Source: Methanobacterium sp964452085
GTDB taxonomy: Archaea > Methanobacteriota > Methanobacteria > Methanobacteriales > Methanobacteriaceae
DNA length: 64,000 nt
Direction of reading: 5' to 3'
Assembly: GCA_964452085.1 (NCBI GenBank)
Contig: CAYVKL010000005.1
Location: forward strand, 68,502-132,501
Shown: positions 48,901 through 59,000 of the stretch, piece by piece
How the letters are laid out: each line of letters opens with the position of its first letter
Position numbering within the stretch: position 1 is the stretch's first letter
Program-made: the position numbers and the translations under genes
The notes under the pieces: model-generated
What the model saw: only the letters and a program-made list of their open reading frames with translations
The model's database searches: none
What the model was told of the DNA's origin: nothing

Positions 48901-51567
48901 CATAATATGAATGTTGGTATTCACGGTTTGGTAATCAACAGTTGCATAAGCAATTGCAGTTCCATAAGCCGAACCCGGAATAAAAGTACTATCTGAAATT
49001 CCACTTGTAGTTATGCTGTTCTGGGGGTTCATGGATCCCATATTTGAACTAAAAATTACTGGAATATCATCCGGAACATGCAATTTATAAGAAGTTGTTG
49101 ATTGATTATTAGAGTTCATTGTCAAGTTTGCAGTGACAACAGAAACTTGATTTGGGTATATTGGATTTGGAGTTGCATTAATACTTAGTACTATCCAGGG
49201 GGTGTAATAATTGGTGTACATGGTGGTTCCGCTACAGGTGGTAACATTACCTTTAGGTGCTGAATTGGAACCCCACCAATTATTTATAAATTGCAAATAT
49301 TGATCATAGCCTTCATCTTTTATATTCAAATAAACGGCCTGTGGTGTGTTATCAATTATGCGGCAGAATTCAACTTGGAAATAATGATAATCATTGGTGT
49401 AAATACCTCCTCCAAATCCATTTGAACCTTTAGTTCCTTTGTTGGAAGGTTGACCACCGTAACCAGCCTGGTTACCTGCTATGGTACACTCTTCTACAGT
49501 TAGATGTAAATTTTGGGATGGTTTAGAGTTTTGATCTTTGGATATTATGGCAATTGCACCACCACTTCCACCGTTTCCACCGTTACTGGACTTTGATCCG
49601 TCATAATCATCAATTCCACCATTACCACCATTACCGTTAGTGTTATTGTTTAGGGTACTGTTGGTTATGGTGATTGTTCTGGTGTCACTATTATCACTGT
49701 AATAGTAGTAAATTCCGCCACCAATACCGCCGTTTCCACCGTTTCCACAATCGGTACTGGGATTGTTATCTGAACCAGCACTTCTGTTACCCCCATTCCC
49801 ACCATTACCTGCTTTGTTGTTATTTATTTGACAGAAACTGATTTGAGTAGAGTGTTGGATTACTAATCCACCCCCGTTTCCACCAGCACCACCATTTTCG
49901 GCAGGATACCTGCTGATAGGGTTTCCAGCACCCCCATCCCCAGCAATATTATTATTAATAGTTGTGTTTTGAAGGAGCGTGACAATTGCATCGCTGAATA
50001 TTCCCCCTCCAGAACCACCTATTCCTGCAACAGCTACATGTACTTTTTCCACGTCAACAATATCATCTTCATAGACGCCTCCAGAACCTCCTTTTCCTGC
50101 AGTATTGTAATCAATGTGGGTATTGGTTATGTAGTTTATTGTTCCGCTGTTGCAGTTGGAAATTCCTCCCCCATTACCGCCGTTTCCTCCGTTTCCAGGA
50201 TCACATATTTCATTTCCTTCATGTTGTACATCCACAGCTCCTCCCTGTCCACCGTGGCCTCCACATCCGGCATCGTTTTGAATGATGGAAGATCCAGTTA
50301 TGGCAAGTGTTGCACCTGATCCGGAATTGTATATTGCACCACCGGATCCGCCTAGACCTCCATCACCCCCACCGTACCATGTTTTCCATGTGCTATAATA
50401 ATATTTGTCGCCTCCATCCCCTCCGTCACCAGCAATATTATCTGTAATTTGGCAGTTAGTAATGTTAAGACTTTTTGTGTTGTAAACAGCACCCCCATTA
50501 CCACCATCTCCACCGTATCCACCCCGAACACCGTCGTATCCATCATAAGCACAGTTATTAGTTATAATACAATCTATAAGGTTTAAAGTTCCACTATTAT
50601 AGAAAGCACCACCATCTCCCCCATTTCCACCAGCTATATCACCATGATCTTTGTCACTAGTATATGTGGAGCCTTTTCCACCGTTATTATTATAGATTAA
50701 GACATAGTTTACGATACAATCTTTTGTATTATATATTGCACCTCCGTTACCACCATTACCTCCTTTACTATCGAAATTATATGCGTGTCCACCCTCTCCT
50801 GCGTTATTGTTATAAATTTGTACCCAGTAAGTGGAATTTGCAGTTATGTTCAGATGGCCATCATTGGCAATACCTCCACCAGAACCACCACTACCGCCGT
50901 TAGGGTTATCACCATTGGCAGTTCCTCCTTGTCCTGCAGTATTATCGTGGATTAAGGAATTAGTAATGGTTAAACTGCCTGAATCACTGTTATAAATACC
51001 CCCACCATTACCTCCATGCCCTGCATTGTGAGTAGCGCCAGATGCATTTCCCCCTTTTCCTGCAACGTTATTATATATGTTACAACCATCAATAATCAGG
51101 GTTCCGTCATTGTATATTCCCCCACCATTGTGTCCATTGTCTTTATCCCCTGCTTGTGATAATTTACCATTCCGTATGGTTAAATTTGTAATATTAACAT
51201 GATTACCTGAATTAATATTGAAAATTCTTGTTACATTGCCTCCATCTATGATGGTAGAATTCATTCCTGCACCAAAAATATTTAAGTTTTGACCAATTGT
51301 TATTTCAGAAGAAACAGAATAAACTCCACTGGCAATGTATAAACTCCCCCCACTATTAGTCACACTTACTCCGTTAGTAATGTTAAATTTAGGACCATGA
51401 TTAGTATTCGCTATATGAATAGAGCTGCTTCCATCCCATTCATCATTCCCTATAACATCCACATAAGAAATATTATTTTTACTCGTTGACTCTTCCGCAT
51501 ATGCTGAGCTTGCCGAAACTAAACAGAAAATAGCTAACACAAAGATTAAAATTACTTTTTTTTCCAT
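46768..51567 (-). CDS. Giant adhesin-like surface protein (beta-helix + DUF11, sorting-signal tail)
   Basis: 1599 residues. Signal peptide (about 1-24), then a long right-handed beta-helix (about 40-770) built of Gly-rich turns such as 'GGNGGNGGAIYN', closing with 'NNWWGSNSAP'. Next come an invasin/Ig-like domain (about 790-880) and about five DUF11-type repeats (about 890-1480; 'NNGPDNATGLVITD'). The tail is 'VGMQETGIPLP', a membrane helix and 'RKRD'. It is predicted to be wall- or membrane-anchored and may mediate attachment to other cells. Its last ~700 residues are near-identical in DNA to the adhesin at 53948-61657. Ribosome-binding site ATGGGGA. Many Asn-X-Ser/Thr sites. Confidence 0.9.
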   Translation of the reverse strand: MEKKVILIFVLAIFCLVSASSAYAEESTSKNNISYVDVIGNDEWDGSSSIHIANTNHGPKFNITNGVSVTNSGGSLYIASGVYSVSSEITIGQNLNIFGAGMNSTIIDGGNVTRIFNINSGNHVNITNLTIRNGKLSQAGDKDNGHNGGGIYNDGTLIIDGCNIYNNVAGKGGNASGATHNAGHGGNGGGIYNSDSGSLTITNSLIHDNTAGQGGTANGDNPNGGSGGSGGGIANDGHLNITANSTYWVQIYNNNAGEGGHAYNFDSKGGNGGNGGAIYNTKDCIVNYVLIYNNNGGKGSTYTSDKDHGDIAGGNGGDGGAFYNSGTLNLIDCIITNNCAYDGYDGVRGGYGGDGGNGGAVYNTKSLNITNCQITDNIAGDGGDGGDKYYYSTWKTWYGGGDGGLGGSGGAIYNSGSGATLAITGSSIIQNDAGCGGHGGQGGAVDVQHEGNEICDPGNGGNGGNGGGISNCNSGTINYITNTHIDYNTAGKGGSGGVYEDDIVDVEKVHVAVAGIGGSGGGIFSDAIVTLLQNTTINNNIAGDGGAGNPISRYPAENGGAGGNGGGLVIQHSTQISFCQINNNKAGNGGNGGNRSAGSDNNPSTDCGNGGNGGIGGGIYYYYSDNSDTRTITITNSTLNNNTNGNGGNGGIDDYDGSKSSNGGNGGSGGAIAIISKDQNSKPSQNLHLTVEECTIAGNQAGYGGQPSNKGTKGSNGFGGGIYTNDYHYFQVEFCRIIDNTPQAVYLNIKDEGYDQYLQFINNWWGSNSAPKGNVTTCSGTTMYTNYYTPWIVLSINATPNPIYPNQVSVVTANLTMNSNNQSTTSYKLHVPDDIPVIFSSNMGSMNPQNSITTSGISDSTFIPGSAYGTAIAYATVDYQTVNTNIHIMTAGVDINKTVNNTRPNVGENITFTVTATNNGPDNATGLVITDLIPQGLSNLVYTASTGQNTYSLTTGIWNIGQLLNGATATLNITGTVTAALAGLNVTNYANLTALNEANPNISSANASFYVPCVNVTVFQHPWCFDFESKAYQAVSSFYNVIVYNVDVMNTGADEATGVVIKDVLGDAYEFVGLSTEGVGTASYDTLSRTITWNIASLPKNTMAILSIFALVVGTGNNTPNVLVNASLDHVDQYDIPDSRKWSNWTVYVGPAADIQVNQTQQVSNEVDGQYVTYTITATNIGPDDANAVQITDNLPTGLINPIILQSLGTFTISSNKVVWTISSLVKGSNAVLIIKSKINATGTFVNTATRTSQADGELDWNHNNNAQTCILTLSGNYTPEVNMVVDQQPWFYNDLTNNPQVMSEYYKTIVYNVIVKNTGPTDATGVMVKEFLGDGYQFISCTTRGAGTAAYDNGTITWNIGYMPSGGKVVLTVFALVIATGNNTPDLTVNASLSHVDQYDIPGANKWASYSVYVPVPVGVSIVDNQANLYLNTILSSSNHNLGELFTVKFKLGNVGPDNATNVKIKIPIPEGFQFVSASVDVGHCYYVAATRTLIWELPVVEVGDPYLDLNLIALTEGNYALRPIIISTTYLLSAGDVVTPFGLNIASGSSDNGNSVNGVSVNAVSNTVGMQETGIPLPLMVLAILMVISGFLTRKRD

Positions 51568-51750
51568 TTTTCCCCATCCTGTGCCTTAATTTTTCCAAAT
51601 AATGTAAGATTATTTATTTAATTAAACTTTAAATGACTCATTCTTAAATAAATCAAAAATGAAATGAAGTTTTAACAATATCCTATAGCCGCCAACATTT
51701 TTGATATTATCATCAACTTTGGTTTTATTATTCAATATTGACCAAATTTA

Positions 51751-51760
51751 TTTATATTAA
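51751..51760 (+). promoter_or_regulatory. TATA-like element upstream of macrolactam cyclase gene
   Basis: TTTATATTAA lies about 78 bp upstream of the cyclase ATG in the 270-bp gap between the divergent adhesin and cyclase genes. It fits an archaeal TATA box. No other gene or small precursor was found in this gap on either strand. Confidence 0.35.
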
Positions 51761-51837
51761 TTAATTAATAACCTATTTAATTTTTCTATTTATTACTAGA
51801 AAACTAAATGTCTACTATAATTAATAAGTGAAAATAG

Positions 51838-53718
51838 ATGAGCGCAATAACAGGAATATTCTACCGAGATGGGCGGAAAGTTGACCAAAAACTTATTCAA
51901 AAGATGAATGACCGTTTATCTCATCGAGGTCCAGATGGATCTGACGTGTGGTGTGATGGGAGCATTGCTTTAGGCCATCAGATGCTAAAAACCACACCAG
52001 AATCTCTCCATGAAAAACTCCCATACCACGACAGTAAATCCGGTTTGGTCATCACAGCAGATGCTAGAATCGACAATCGTGACGAACTATCAGTTGAACT
52101 GAATATTGAAGATAAAGAGGATGTATCTGATAGCTACTTTATTCTGAAAGCCTATGAAAAATGGGGGGAGAAATGTCCAGAATATTTGCTGGGAGACTTT
52201 GCATTTGCAATTTGGGATGAAAATAAGGAGAAATTGTTCTGTGCCAGGGACCATATGGGTGTAAAACCCTTTTATTACTATTCAAATAATGATATGTTTG
52301 TTTTTGGAACGGAAATAAAGGCTTTGTTCTGTATTCCGGGAGTTCCTAAAAAATTGAATGAAACCAGAATAGCTCTATATTTATTAAGAATCCGTTACTG
52401 GAAAGCCCCCTATAAATACACATTTTTTGAAAATATTTTCGCTCTCCCCCCATCGAATTCGATAACCATTGATAAAAAAAGAGAAATCAAGAGATTATAT
52501 TGGGAGCTTGATGAAAAATCTGAAATCAAAATGGATTCTGATGAGGATTATGCTAATAAATTCCGTGAATTATTTAAAGAGGCAGTGAAATGCCGTTTAA
52601 GAAGTGCATATCCAGTTGGTTTTCAATTAAGTGGAGGATTAGACTCATCATCAGTTATATGCATGGCCAAAGAAATTTTAAATGAAAATCCTGGATTTAA
52701 TGATGATATAAATTCATTTTCATTTGTGTTTGATGATATCCCTTGTGATGAACGTTATTATATTCAAAAAGTAATTGATACTGGGGGAATCAAGCCTAAT
52801 TATATTTGTAGTGACAGAATTGGTCCAATGGAAAATATCGAAAAAATGTTATGGCATCAGGAACAGCCAGAATCTGATCCTTATTTTGCACTTAATTCAA
52901 ATACATATAAAAAAGTTCATGAAAAAGGTATTCGGATATTATTAGGAGGATATGGTGGGGATCAGGTTGTTTCACATGGAACAAATTATTTCAGAGATCT
53001 AACAATACAATTTAAATTTAAAAAATTAATGGATGAATTATACTGTCACTCAAAGAATAGTAAGGTGAATTTTTTCAGATTATTTATAAATACAGTTCTT
53101 TTTCAACTAACTCCAGAATATATTAAGAAATGGATGCTCAAACGTTATTATAAGTCATCAGAAATTTCTATTTTGAATAAAGAATTTGCAAAAAGGGTAA
53201 AAGCAAAAAAATATTTAGAAGAATTAATTTTGAAACCAAATTTCGAAAGCTCTACAGCAAAAAAAGATCATTACAGAAAAATAACTAAATATAATGTTTT
53301 ATCATTTGAACAGATAAATTCTTCATCCTCTGCTTTTTTCATCGAATGTATACATCCTTTTTTTGATAAAAGGCTTGTAGAATTTTGTTATTCTGTGCCA
53401 ACTGAAATTAAATTCAAATTTGGTTGGAATAGATATATTTTACGTATTGCAATGAATAATATTTTACCTAAGGATAACCAATGGAGACCTGATAAAACAA
53501 ATCTTACACCATATTATGAGAAAAATCTTTTTCTATTTGATAAAGATCGTTTAGATGAAATATTATTTTCTAAAAATAAAAATATCGACACTTATGTGGA
53601 TTTAAACATAATTAAAAATGTTTATGAGAAATTTAAAGATGGGAATGCTGATTCTGATAATATATACTGGTTGTGGATGGTTTCTATTCTTTCTTTATTT
53701 GTCAAATGTGATTGGTAA
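51838..53718 (+). CDS. Asparagine-synthetase-like macrolactam (lasso peptide) cyclase
   Basis: 626 residues. The N-terminal glutaminase-like domain (about 1-215) keeps 'LSHRGPDGSDVW' but the start is Met-Ser-Ala, so the Cys2 nucleophile of true AsnB is missing and glutamine cannot supply ammonia. The ATP-pyrophosphatase domain is intact: 'QLSGGLDSSSV' (about 263-273), 'LLGGYGGDQVVSHG' (about 368-381) and a C-terminal 'WRPDKTNLTPYY'. This combination matches lasso-type cyclases that activate an Asp/Glu side chain of a peptide with ATP. A convergent 37-codon gene 36 bp downstream has lasso precursor features. No B1/B2 genes adjoin. The region is very AT-rich in its second half. Formal alternative: another AsnB-like amide ligase. 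Confidence 0.85.
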   Translation: MSAITGIFYRDGRKVDQKLIQKMNDRLSHRGPDGSDVWCDGSIALGHQMLKTTPESLHEKLPYHDSKSGLVITADARIDNRDELSVELNIEDKEDVSDSYFILKAYEKWGEKCPEYLLGDFAFAIWDENKEKLFCARDHMGVKPFYYYSNNDMFVFGTEIKALFCIPGVPKKLNETRIALYLLRIRYWKAPYKYTFFENIFALPPSNSITIDKKREIKRLYWELDEKSEIKMDSDEDYANKFRELFKEAVKCRLRSAYPVGFQLSGGLDSSSVICMAKEILNENPGFNDDINSFSFVFDDIPCDERYYIQKVIDTGGIKPNYICSDRIGPMENIEKMLWHQEQPESDPYFALNSNTYKKVHEKGIRILLGGYGGDQVVSHGTNYFRDLTIQFKFKKLMDELYCHSKNSKVNFFRLFINTVLFQLTPEYIKKWMLKRYYKSSEISILNKEFAKRVKAKKYLEELILKPNFESSTAKKDHYRKITKYNVLSFEQINSSSSAFFIECIHPFFDKRLVEFCYSVPTEIKFKFGWNRYILRIAMNNILPKDNQWRPDKTNLTPYYEKNLFLFDKDRLDEILFSKNKNIDTYVDLNIIKNVYEKFKDGNADSDNIYWLWMVSILSLFVKCDW

Positions 53719-53754
53719 TATCTGTAGAATCTAATTCGATAGTTTCTAGAGATA

Positions 53755-53868
53755 CTAACTCGCATTATAATTATCTTTATTACTACTGGCCGGCGGTCCT
53801 TCAGTAATAGATTTAATAGTTCCGTACTCTTTAATTTCAGGTTTTACATAACTTGACTTGCTTTTCAT
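53755..53868 (-). CDS. Putative lasso peptide precursor
   Basis: A 37-codon gene with TGGGGA upstream of its ATG. The leader (residues 1-23) has Tyr7, Pro10, Ile12, Gly16 and Thr22, which fall at -17, -14, -12, -8 and -2 relative to Gly24, the spacing of lasso leader peptides (YxxPxL ... G ... Tx|G). The core is GPPASSNKDNYNAS. Its only acidic residue is Asp9, so a Gly1-Asp9 nine-residue ring with a five-residue tail is predicted. If cyclised and otherwise unmodified, the monoisotopic [M+H]+ would be about 1403.62. The gene is convergent to the cyclase. No leader peptidase or RRE gene is in the window. Short tail and missing partners are the weak points. Confidence 0.75.
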   Translation of the reverse strand: MKSKSSYVKPEIKEYGTIKSITEGPPASSNKDNYNAS

Positions 53869-53908
53869 TTTTCCCCATCCATAATTTATTCATAATTATT
53901 GAATGTTA

Positions 53909-53916
53909 TATTTAAA
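53909..53916 (-). promoter_or_regulatory. TATA-box-like element of the lasso precursor gene
   Basis: TTTAAATA on the minus strand lies about 40 bp before the precursor ATG. Transcription would then begin about 15 bp upstream of the ATG and include the TGGGGA ribosome-binding site. An A/G-rich stretch lies immediately upstream, where a BRE would be. Confidence 0.4.
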
Positions 53917-53947
53917 TTTTTTCTTTAGAAATTAAAAATACAGCATA

Positions 53948-56080
53948 TTATTTTCTTTTTTTTACTAAAACCCCACTAATAATAATTAAAATAGATAAAA
54001 CCATCATTGGTAATGGTAATCCTGTTTCTTGCATATCCACAGTTTTACTTAAAGCTTTAACAGGAATTACATTAACAGAATTTTCATTCACACTTCCAAT
54101 TGCACCTATATTCAAATTAAATGGAGTAACAGTATCTCCTGCGCTCAACAAATAAGACCCACCAATAATTACTGGTCTTAATGCATAATTACCATCAGTT
54201 AATGCCAATAAATTCAAATTAAGGTAAGGATCACCAACTTCAACCACAGGTAACTCCCAAATCAAGGTCCGTGTTGCAGCGACATAATAACAATGCCCCA
54301 CATCAACACTGGCACTCACAAACTGGAAGCCCTCAGGAATAGGAATCTTAATCTTAACATTAGTAGCATTATCTGGCCCACTATTACCAAGTTTGAATTT
54401 AACTGTGAATAACTCACCAATATTATGATTAGATTCACTTAGGATGGTATTTAAATACAAGTAAGCCTGATTATCAGCCGCAGATGCATCAAGAGTTGAT
54501 GGCACATATACCGAATAACTTGCGCATTTCTTTGATCCCGGATTATCATACTGATCCACATGTGAGAGGCTGGCATTAACTGTTAAATCAGGTGTGTTAT
54601 TTCCAGTGGCTATCACCAGAGCAAAAACAGTAAGCACCACTTTACCACCGGTTGGCATATAATCCACATTCCAGGTAACAGTCTTAGTTGCGTCATCATA
54701 TGATGCTGTTCCAGCCCATCTTGTTGTGCAACTAATAAACTGGTAACCATCACCTAATACTTCTTTAACTATTACTCCTGTAGCATCAGTAGGCCCCGTA
54801 TTTTTCACAATCACATTATATAAAATGGTCGTATAATATACAGATGCTATCTGAGGATTATCTGTGAGATCATTATAGAACCATGGACTTTGATCAACAT
54901 TCATATTCACTGTGGGAGTATAATTTCCTGAAAGAGTCATTATACAAGTTTGTGCATCGTTATTATGATTCCAATCCAATTCTCCTACTCCCTGACTCGT
55001 TCTAGTAGCCGTATTCACTAAAGTTCCTGAACTATTAATCTTAGCCTTAACAACAAGAACTGCATTAGATCCGTTTACTAACGAACTAATGGTCCAAACA
55101 ACTTTATTTGAAGTAATAGTAGCGCCAGAACCACTGAGTATAACTGGGCTAATTAAACCACTAGGTAAATTATCGGTTATCTGAACTGCAGTAGCATCAC
55201 CAGGACCAATACAAGTAGCCGTAATAGTGTAGATTAGATACTGACCGTCTAACTCATTAGAAACTTGCTGTGTCTGATTTACTTGAATATCAGCTGCTTT
55301 TCCCACATATACTGACCAATTTGACCATTTGTTGGAATCCTGTAAATCATACTGATCTACATGTTCTAAACTAGCATTCACTAACAAATTAGGAGTGTTA
55401 TTCCCGATTCCGACCACCAAGGCAAAAATACTCAAAACAGCCATGGTATTTTTAGGTAATTTTGATATATTCCAAGTGATAGTCCTGCTTAAACTATCAT
55501 AGGATGCAGTTCCAACACCTTCCGTTGACAGGCCCACAAATTGATAAGCATCACCCAATACATCCTTGATCACCACACCAGTGGCATCATCCACACCTGT
55601 ATTCTTAACATCCACATTATACACAATTACATTATAATAGCTAGAAACAGTCTGGAAAGCTTTTGCATCAAAATCATAACACCAAGGATGCTGGAAAATG
55701 CTAACATTAACACAAGGCACATAAAAACTAGCATTAGATGATGATATGCCCTGGTTGTATTCATTCAATGCAGTTATAGTAGCATAATTAGTGACATTCA
55801 AACCAGCCAAGGCAGATGTAACGGTTCCAGTAATGTTTAAAGTTGCAACTGCCCCATTGAACAATGTACCAATATTCCATAATCCACTTGTGAGATTATA
55901 TGTATTTTGACCTGTACTGGCAGTGAAACTTAGGTTATACAGACCTTGTGGCATTATATCTGTTACAACCAGTCCAGTAGCATTATCAGGCCCAGTGTTG
56001 ACTGCAGTTATAATGTAAGTTACAGTATCATTCACGTTAACTATAGCACTGCTGGCTCCGTTTACTGTTTCAGTTACAGA
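53948..56080. repeat. C-terminal repeat block, copy 2 (pairs with 46768-48900)
   Basis: 3' end of the larger adhesin gene, collinear with the smaller adhesin gene at an offset of 7180 bp from the stop codon. Amino-acid identity is high across the DUF11 and anchor region, including 'VDVGHCYYVAATRTLIWELP'. The flank between the copies holds the cyclase and the lasso precursor. Confidence 0.75.
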
Positions 56081-59000
56081 TACATTCACTTTTTTGGTAT
56101 AGAATCCGACAGTGCTGGTTGAAGGTGTTGGATCATATTCTGTCTGATTAATCCATGTGACCGTGTTATTGGTTGTTTTCCCAGCCATTGATGAAGTAGC
56201 TATTCCAGAAATATTTAAAGAAGCACTAGCAAGATGTGCCAGACTTGGTATATTCCATATTCCAGATGTATTGTTAAATGTTCCCACACTAGGCGTTCCA
56301 GCACTAAAGAGAGAAGGTAAAACATCCCTTATGTTTATGTTAGTAGCAGTGTCAGGCCCATTATTGGTAACAGTTATCTGGTAGGTTACATGATCATTTA
56401 CATTAACCGGAGAATTAACGGTCTGACTGATGGAAATATCTGCTTTTTTAACATATATTGTAGCATCAGTTATGGAAACGGTAAATGGATATTCAGTTTT
56501 GGTTGCTGTTGCATGGTTGGTTATGTTTGTGCCTGCAGTTGCATTCTGTAAAACCCCAGAAAATGTTAAAATAACTGGAATGCCTGTTGTAAGATTGTTT
56601 ATTGTCCAGATTCCAGTATTGGAATTATAAATTCCTGACGTTGGTGTTCCAGCTGTAAATCCAGATGGAAGTTGTGATAATAAGTCAGTAATCTGAATGT
56701 TTGCAAGATCCGGGCCATTGTTTGTTACTGTTAAGGTGAAGGATGCTGTTTGTCCAACATTTAAGCTACTCTGGTTTGCAATATTGGTGATGGTAACAGC
56801 GGATAACTTAGTGTATACTGTGGTGTTTGTGGTATTGGATAAGCTGCTGTACTCATTTTGTGCGGTTTTATTGGCGTAATTAGTTAGATTTAATCCTGCC
56901 ATGCTTGAACCAGCTAATCCGGTGATGTTTAAGGTTGCTGTGGCACCATTAACTAAACTTCCAATGTTCCATATTCCAGTGGTCTGGTTGAATGTTCCTG
57001 TTCCATGTGTATTTGCGCTCTGGAAGATGAATCCAACTGGTAATAAATCAGTTATTTCCAGTCCGGTGGCGTTATCAGGCCCATTGTTGGCTGCAGTTAT
57101 AATATAAGTTACTATATCATTTACATTAACTTTAGTACTGCCAGCGCCGTTAACTGTCTGTGTTAAAACTATATCTGCCTTTTTGGTATAGAATCCAACA
57201 GTACTGGTTGATGGCGTTGGATCATATTCAGTCTGATTAATCCATGTGACCGTGTTATTGGTTGTTTTCCCAGCCATTGATGAATTAGCTATTCCAGAAA
57301 TATTTAAAGAAGCACTAGCAAGATGTGCCAGGCTTGGAATATTCCAAATTCCGGACGTATTGTTAAATGTTCCCACACTAGGTGTTCCTGCACTAAAAAG
57401 AGAAGGTAAAATGTCCCTTATGTTTATGTTAGTTGCGGTATCCGGTCCGTTGTTGGTAACAGTTATCTGGTAGGTTACATGATCGTTTACATTAACCGGG
57501 GAATTAACAGTCTGACTGATGGAAATATCTGCCTTTTTCGTGTAGGTGGTGGCACTGGTTGTGTTTGACAAATTATTATACTCTGTTTGAGCTGTTCTAT
57601 TAGCATAGTTTGTTATATTCTGACCAGCCCATGCTGAAGTTACGGTTCCAGTAATGTTTAAGGTTGCTGTGGCCCCGTTTAATAGGGTTCCAATGTTCCA
57701 TAGTCCCGTACCTAAATTATAGGTTCCTGTACTTACTTTATATGTTGGGTTGGCCAAGCCTGCAGGTATTAAATCAATTATTTGCAGTCCGGTGGCGTTA
57801 TCAGGCCCGTTATTGCGGGCAGTTATGGTATAATTTATTATATCGCCCACATTGGCAGTGGTTTTATCCACTGTTTTTGTGATATTAACATCGGCCAGTG
57901 GCATGTAGATTAAAGTATAAACAGTTTGGTTATCAACTGTTGCAGATACATTACCAGTTCCTCCAGTTGAATCCGGGTTAAAAATAGTACTTGAAGCACC
58001 GGCACTGATAATGCTATTTTCAGGGTTTACATTTCCAATATTTGATGCAAATTCAACTGGGATTCCCTCAGGAACGTACATACCATAGGTTTGATATGTA
58101 TTCTGCCCGATAGAATTCATAATAAGGTTGGTAGTAATGTTAGAGGTCTGATTTGGGTATAATAAATTTGAGCTAGCATTTATATTAAGGATAATCCAGG
58201 GAGAATAATAACTAGAATTTATATTTTTTCCAGTTATTTGATCTTTAGGCTCATTATTAGAACCCCACCAGTTATTCCATAAATTCGTATAGGCATTAGT
58301 GGTGGATAAGTTTAAATAAACAGCTTGAGGAGTATTATTCAGAATACGACAGAGATATATTATAAAATAATGATTATCACTGGAGTAAAGACCTCCTCCA
58401 ACACCATCAGACCCTTTAACTCCACTCAGGTATGGCTGACCTCCGGTTCCGACGCTATTATTGATAATGGTACTGGTCCACATGTTTAAAAGCAAGTTAT
58501 AATGAGCGGGATTTGAAATTACTTGGGAGGTTATTCCAATTCCTCCACCGTTTCCTCCATTTCCACCATTACTAGATTTTGAGTGAATAGTATCTATTCC
58601 ACCATTACCTCCGTTACCAGGCATATTATTGCTAATAGTACTGTTAGATATGTTTATTGTTATTGCAGGGTTATTACTTTTATTTTCATAATAGATATGT
58701 ATTCCACTTCCTGAACCTCCATTACCTCCATCACCAGGGTCATCAGCAGCATAGAAGTTATTTTCACTAATATATGTGGGGCCGCCGTTTCCACCATTAC
58801 CGGCTTGGTTATTGGATATTGTACAGTTGATTATCTGGATTGTGCTTGCAATAGAGCCGTATATTAATATTCCGCCTCCGTTTCCACCTTCTCCACCATC
58901 ATCACTTTTAGCATTGGTGCATCCTTGTCCATCTCCACCGTTACCCGCTCTGTTATTTTTGATTATTGTGTTTTCAAGATTTAAGTATCCTGCACTGTAT

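Noticed and set aside
51568..51837. Search for a second precursor or B-protein upstream of the cyclase
   Set aside because: Only a few frames of under 10 codons occur on the strand of the cyclase; none has a leader-like pattern.
51838..53718. Annotation as asparagine synthase (glutamine-hydrolysing)
   Set aside because: The Cys2 nucleophile needed for glutaminase activity is absent (Ser2), and a lasso-like precursor lies next to the gene.
56157..57473. Two plus-strand open frames of 75 codons with nearly the same protein sequence
   Set aside because: They are antisense shadows of the duplicated DUF11 modules of the minus-strand adhesin gene and have no ribosome-binding sites.
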